6,270 nt of DNA from Bacteroides sp. (GTDB taxonomy: Bacteria; Bacteroidota; Bacteroidia; Bacteroidales; Bacteroidaceae): the NCBI GenBank assembly GCA_030151635.1, contig JASLDF010000178.1, forward strand, positions 1 through 6,270, read 5' to 3'. Below, in pieces: positions 6,087 to 6,270 of this stretch. Position 1 is the first letter of the stretch. Every line of letters starts with the position of its first letter. Below the pieces are notes generated by a model. The model did not search any database and had not been told where the DNA came from. It worked only from the letters and a program-made list of their open reading frames with translations. Both the position numbers and the translations under genes were made by a program.

Positions 6087-6270
6087 TTATGCTGCCAAGT
6101 AATCAATTCTTACCCCAATTAGAGTTAATACTAATAATAAAGTAATCAGGTATTTAATTCTGAATACTAAAATTATTTCAAAAATATGCTTAATAACATG
6201 AATGGCATAATAATCTAAAATAGCCTCGCAAAATTCTGTAAAGATTGTTACCTTGGATACACAAAGCAAT
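6087..6270 (-). CDS. Possible 3' end of a leftward membrane-protein gene (partial, weak)
   Basis: On the minus strand one frame stays open from the right window edge to a TAA at 6087-6089, giving about 60 residues. No ATG start is visible (the first usable codon is TTG at the very edge), so a real gene would begin outside the window. The residues are mostly hydrophobic, with stretches such as HIFEIILVF and YLITLLLVLTLIGV that could be one or two membrane helices. No family is recognisable. AT-rich non-coding DNA read in frame also gives Ile/Leu/Phe/Tyr-rich peptides, so this may be chance. The stop lying 14 nt from the convergent terminator is compatible with a real gene end. Confidence 0.25.
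   Translation of the reverse strand, partial: LLCVSKVTIFTEFCEAILDYYAIHVIKHIFEIILVFRIKYLITLLLVLTLIGVRIDYLAA

Overview
The window is AT-rich and looks like chromosome from the phylum Bacteroidota, probably the order Bacteroidales. Four things point there. There is a secreted DUF4838 protein with a C-terminal discoidin-like domain. Start codons lack clear Shine-Dalgarno sequences. One gene carries a perfect TAnnTTTG (-7) element, the housekeeping promoter type of this phylum. Several small genes belong to families common in gut and environmental Bacteroidales. I cannot name the genus. No rRNA, tRNA, CRISPR array, transposase or phage gene is visible.

Layout. At the left edge (1-546, +) is the 3' part of an AraC-type regulator: the last residues of the helix-turn-helix (HTH) domain, then a complete GyrI-like ligand-binding domain. 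Its start lies before the window. It meets, tail to tail with a 4-nt overlap, a leftward block of three closely spaced genes: an agmatine/peptidylarginine deiminase-family protein (1820-2638), a small HAD-type 5'(3')-deoxyribonucleotidase (1328-1768), and an uncharacterised protein with a pattern resembling the Mpg/AAG DNA glycosylase core (543-1211). The last gene appears to have its first ~18 codons in another frame (1199-1315). Adding one A in a run of five would join the pieces into one ~257-aa protein. A good -7 promoter element sits just before the deiminase gene, so the three genes may be one transcript.

Next is a 256-bp gap with imperfect repeats and a short perfect inverted repeat, then a leftward DUF169 gene (2895-3611). 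A 148-bp divergent intergenic region separates it from the largest gene (3760-6009, +), a 749-aa exported DUF4838 protein probably acting on glycans. That gene ends in a strong intrinsic terminator. The last ~180 bp holds only a weak, edge-truncated leftward frame of hydrophobic residues.

How the genes work together is mostly unknown. The DUF4838 protein is a stand-alone periplasmic or surface carbohydrate-related unit with no SusC/SusD partner visible. The leftward trio mixes deiminase, nucleotidase and possible base-recognition functions; a shared nucleotide or nucleic-acid role is only a hypothesis. I do not see a clearly new defence or mobile system. The most useful observations are the probable frameshift and the unusual glycosylase-like gene it affects.
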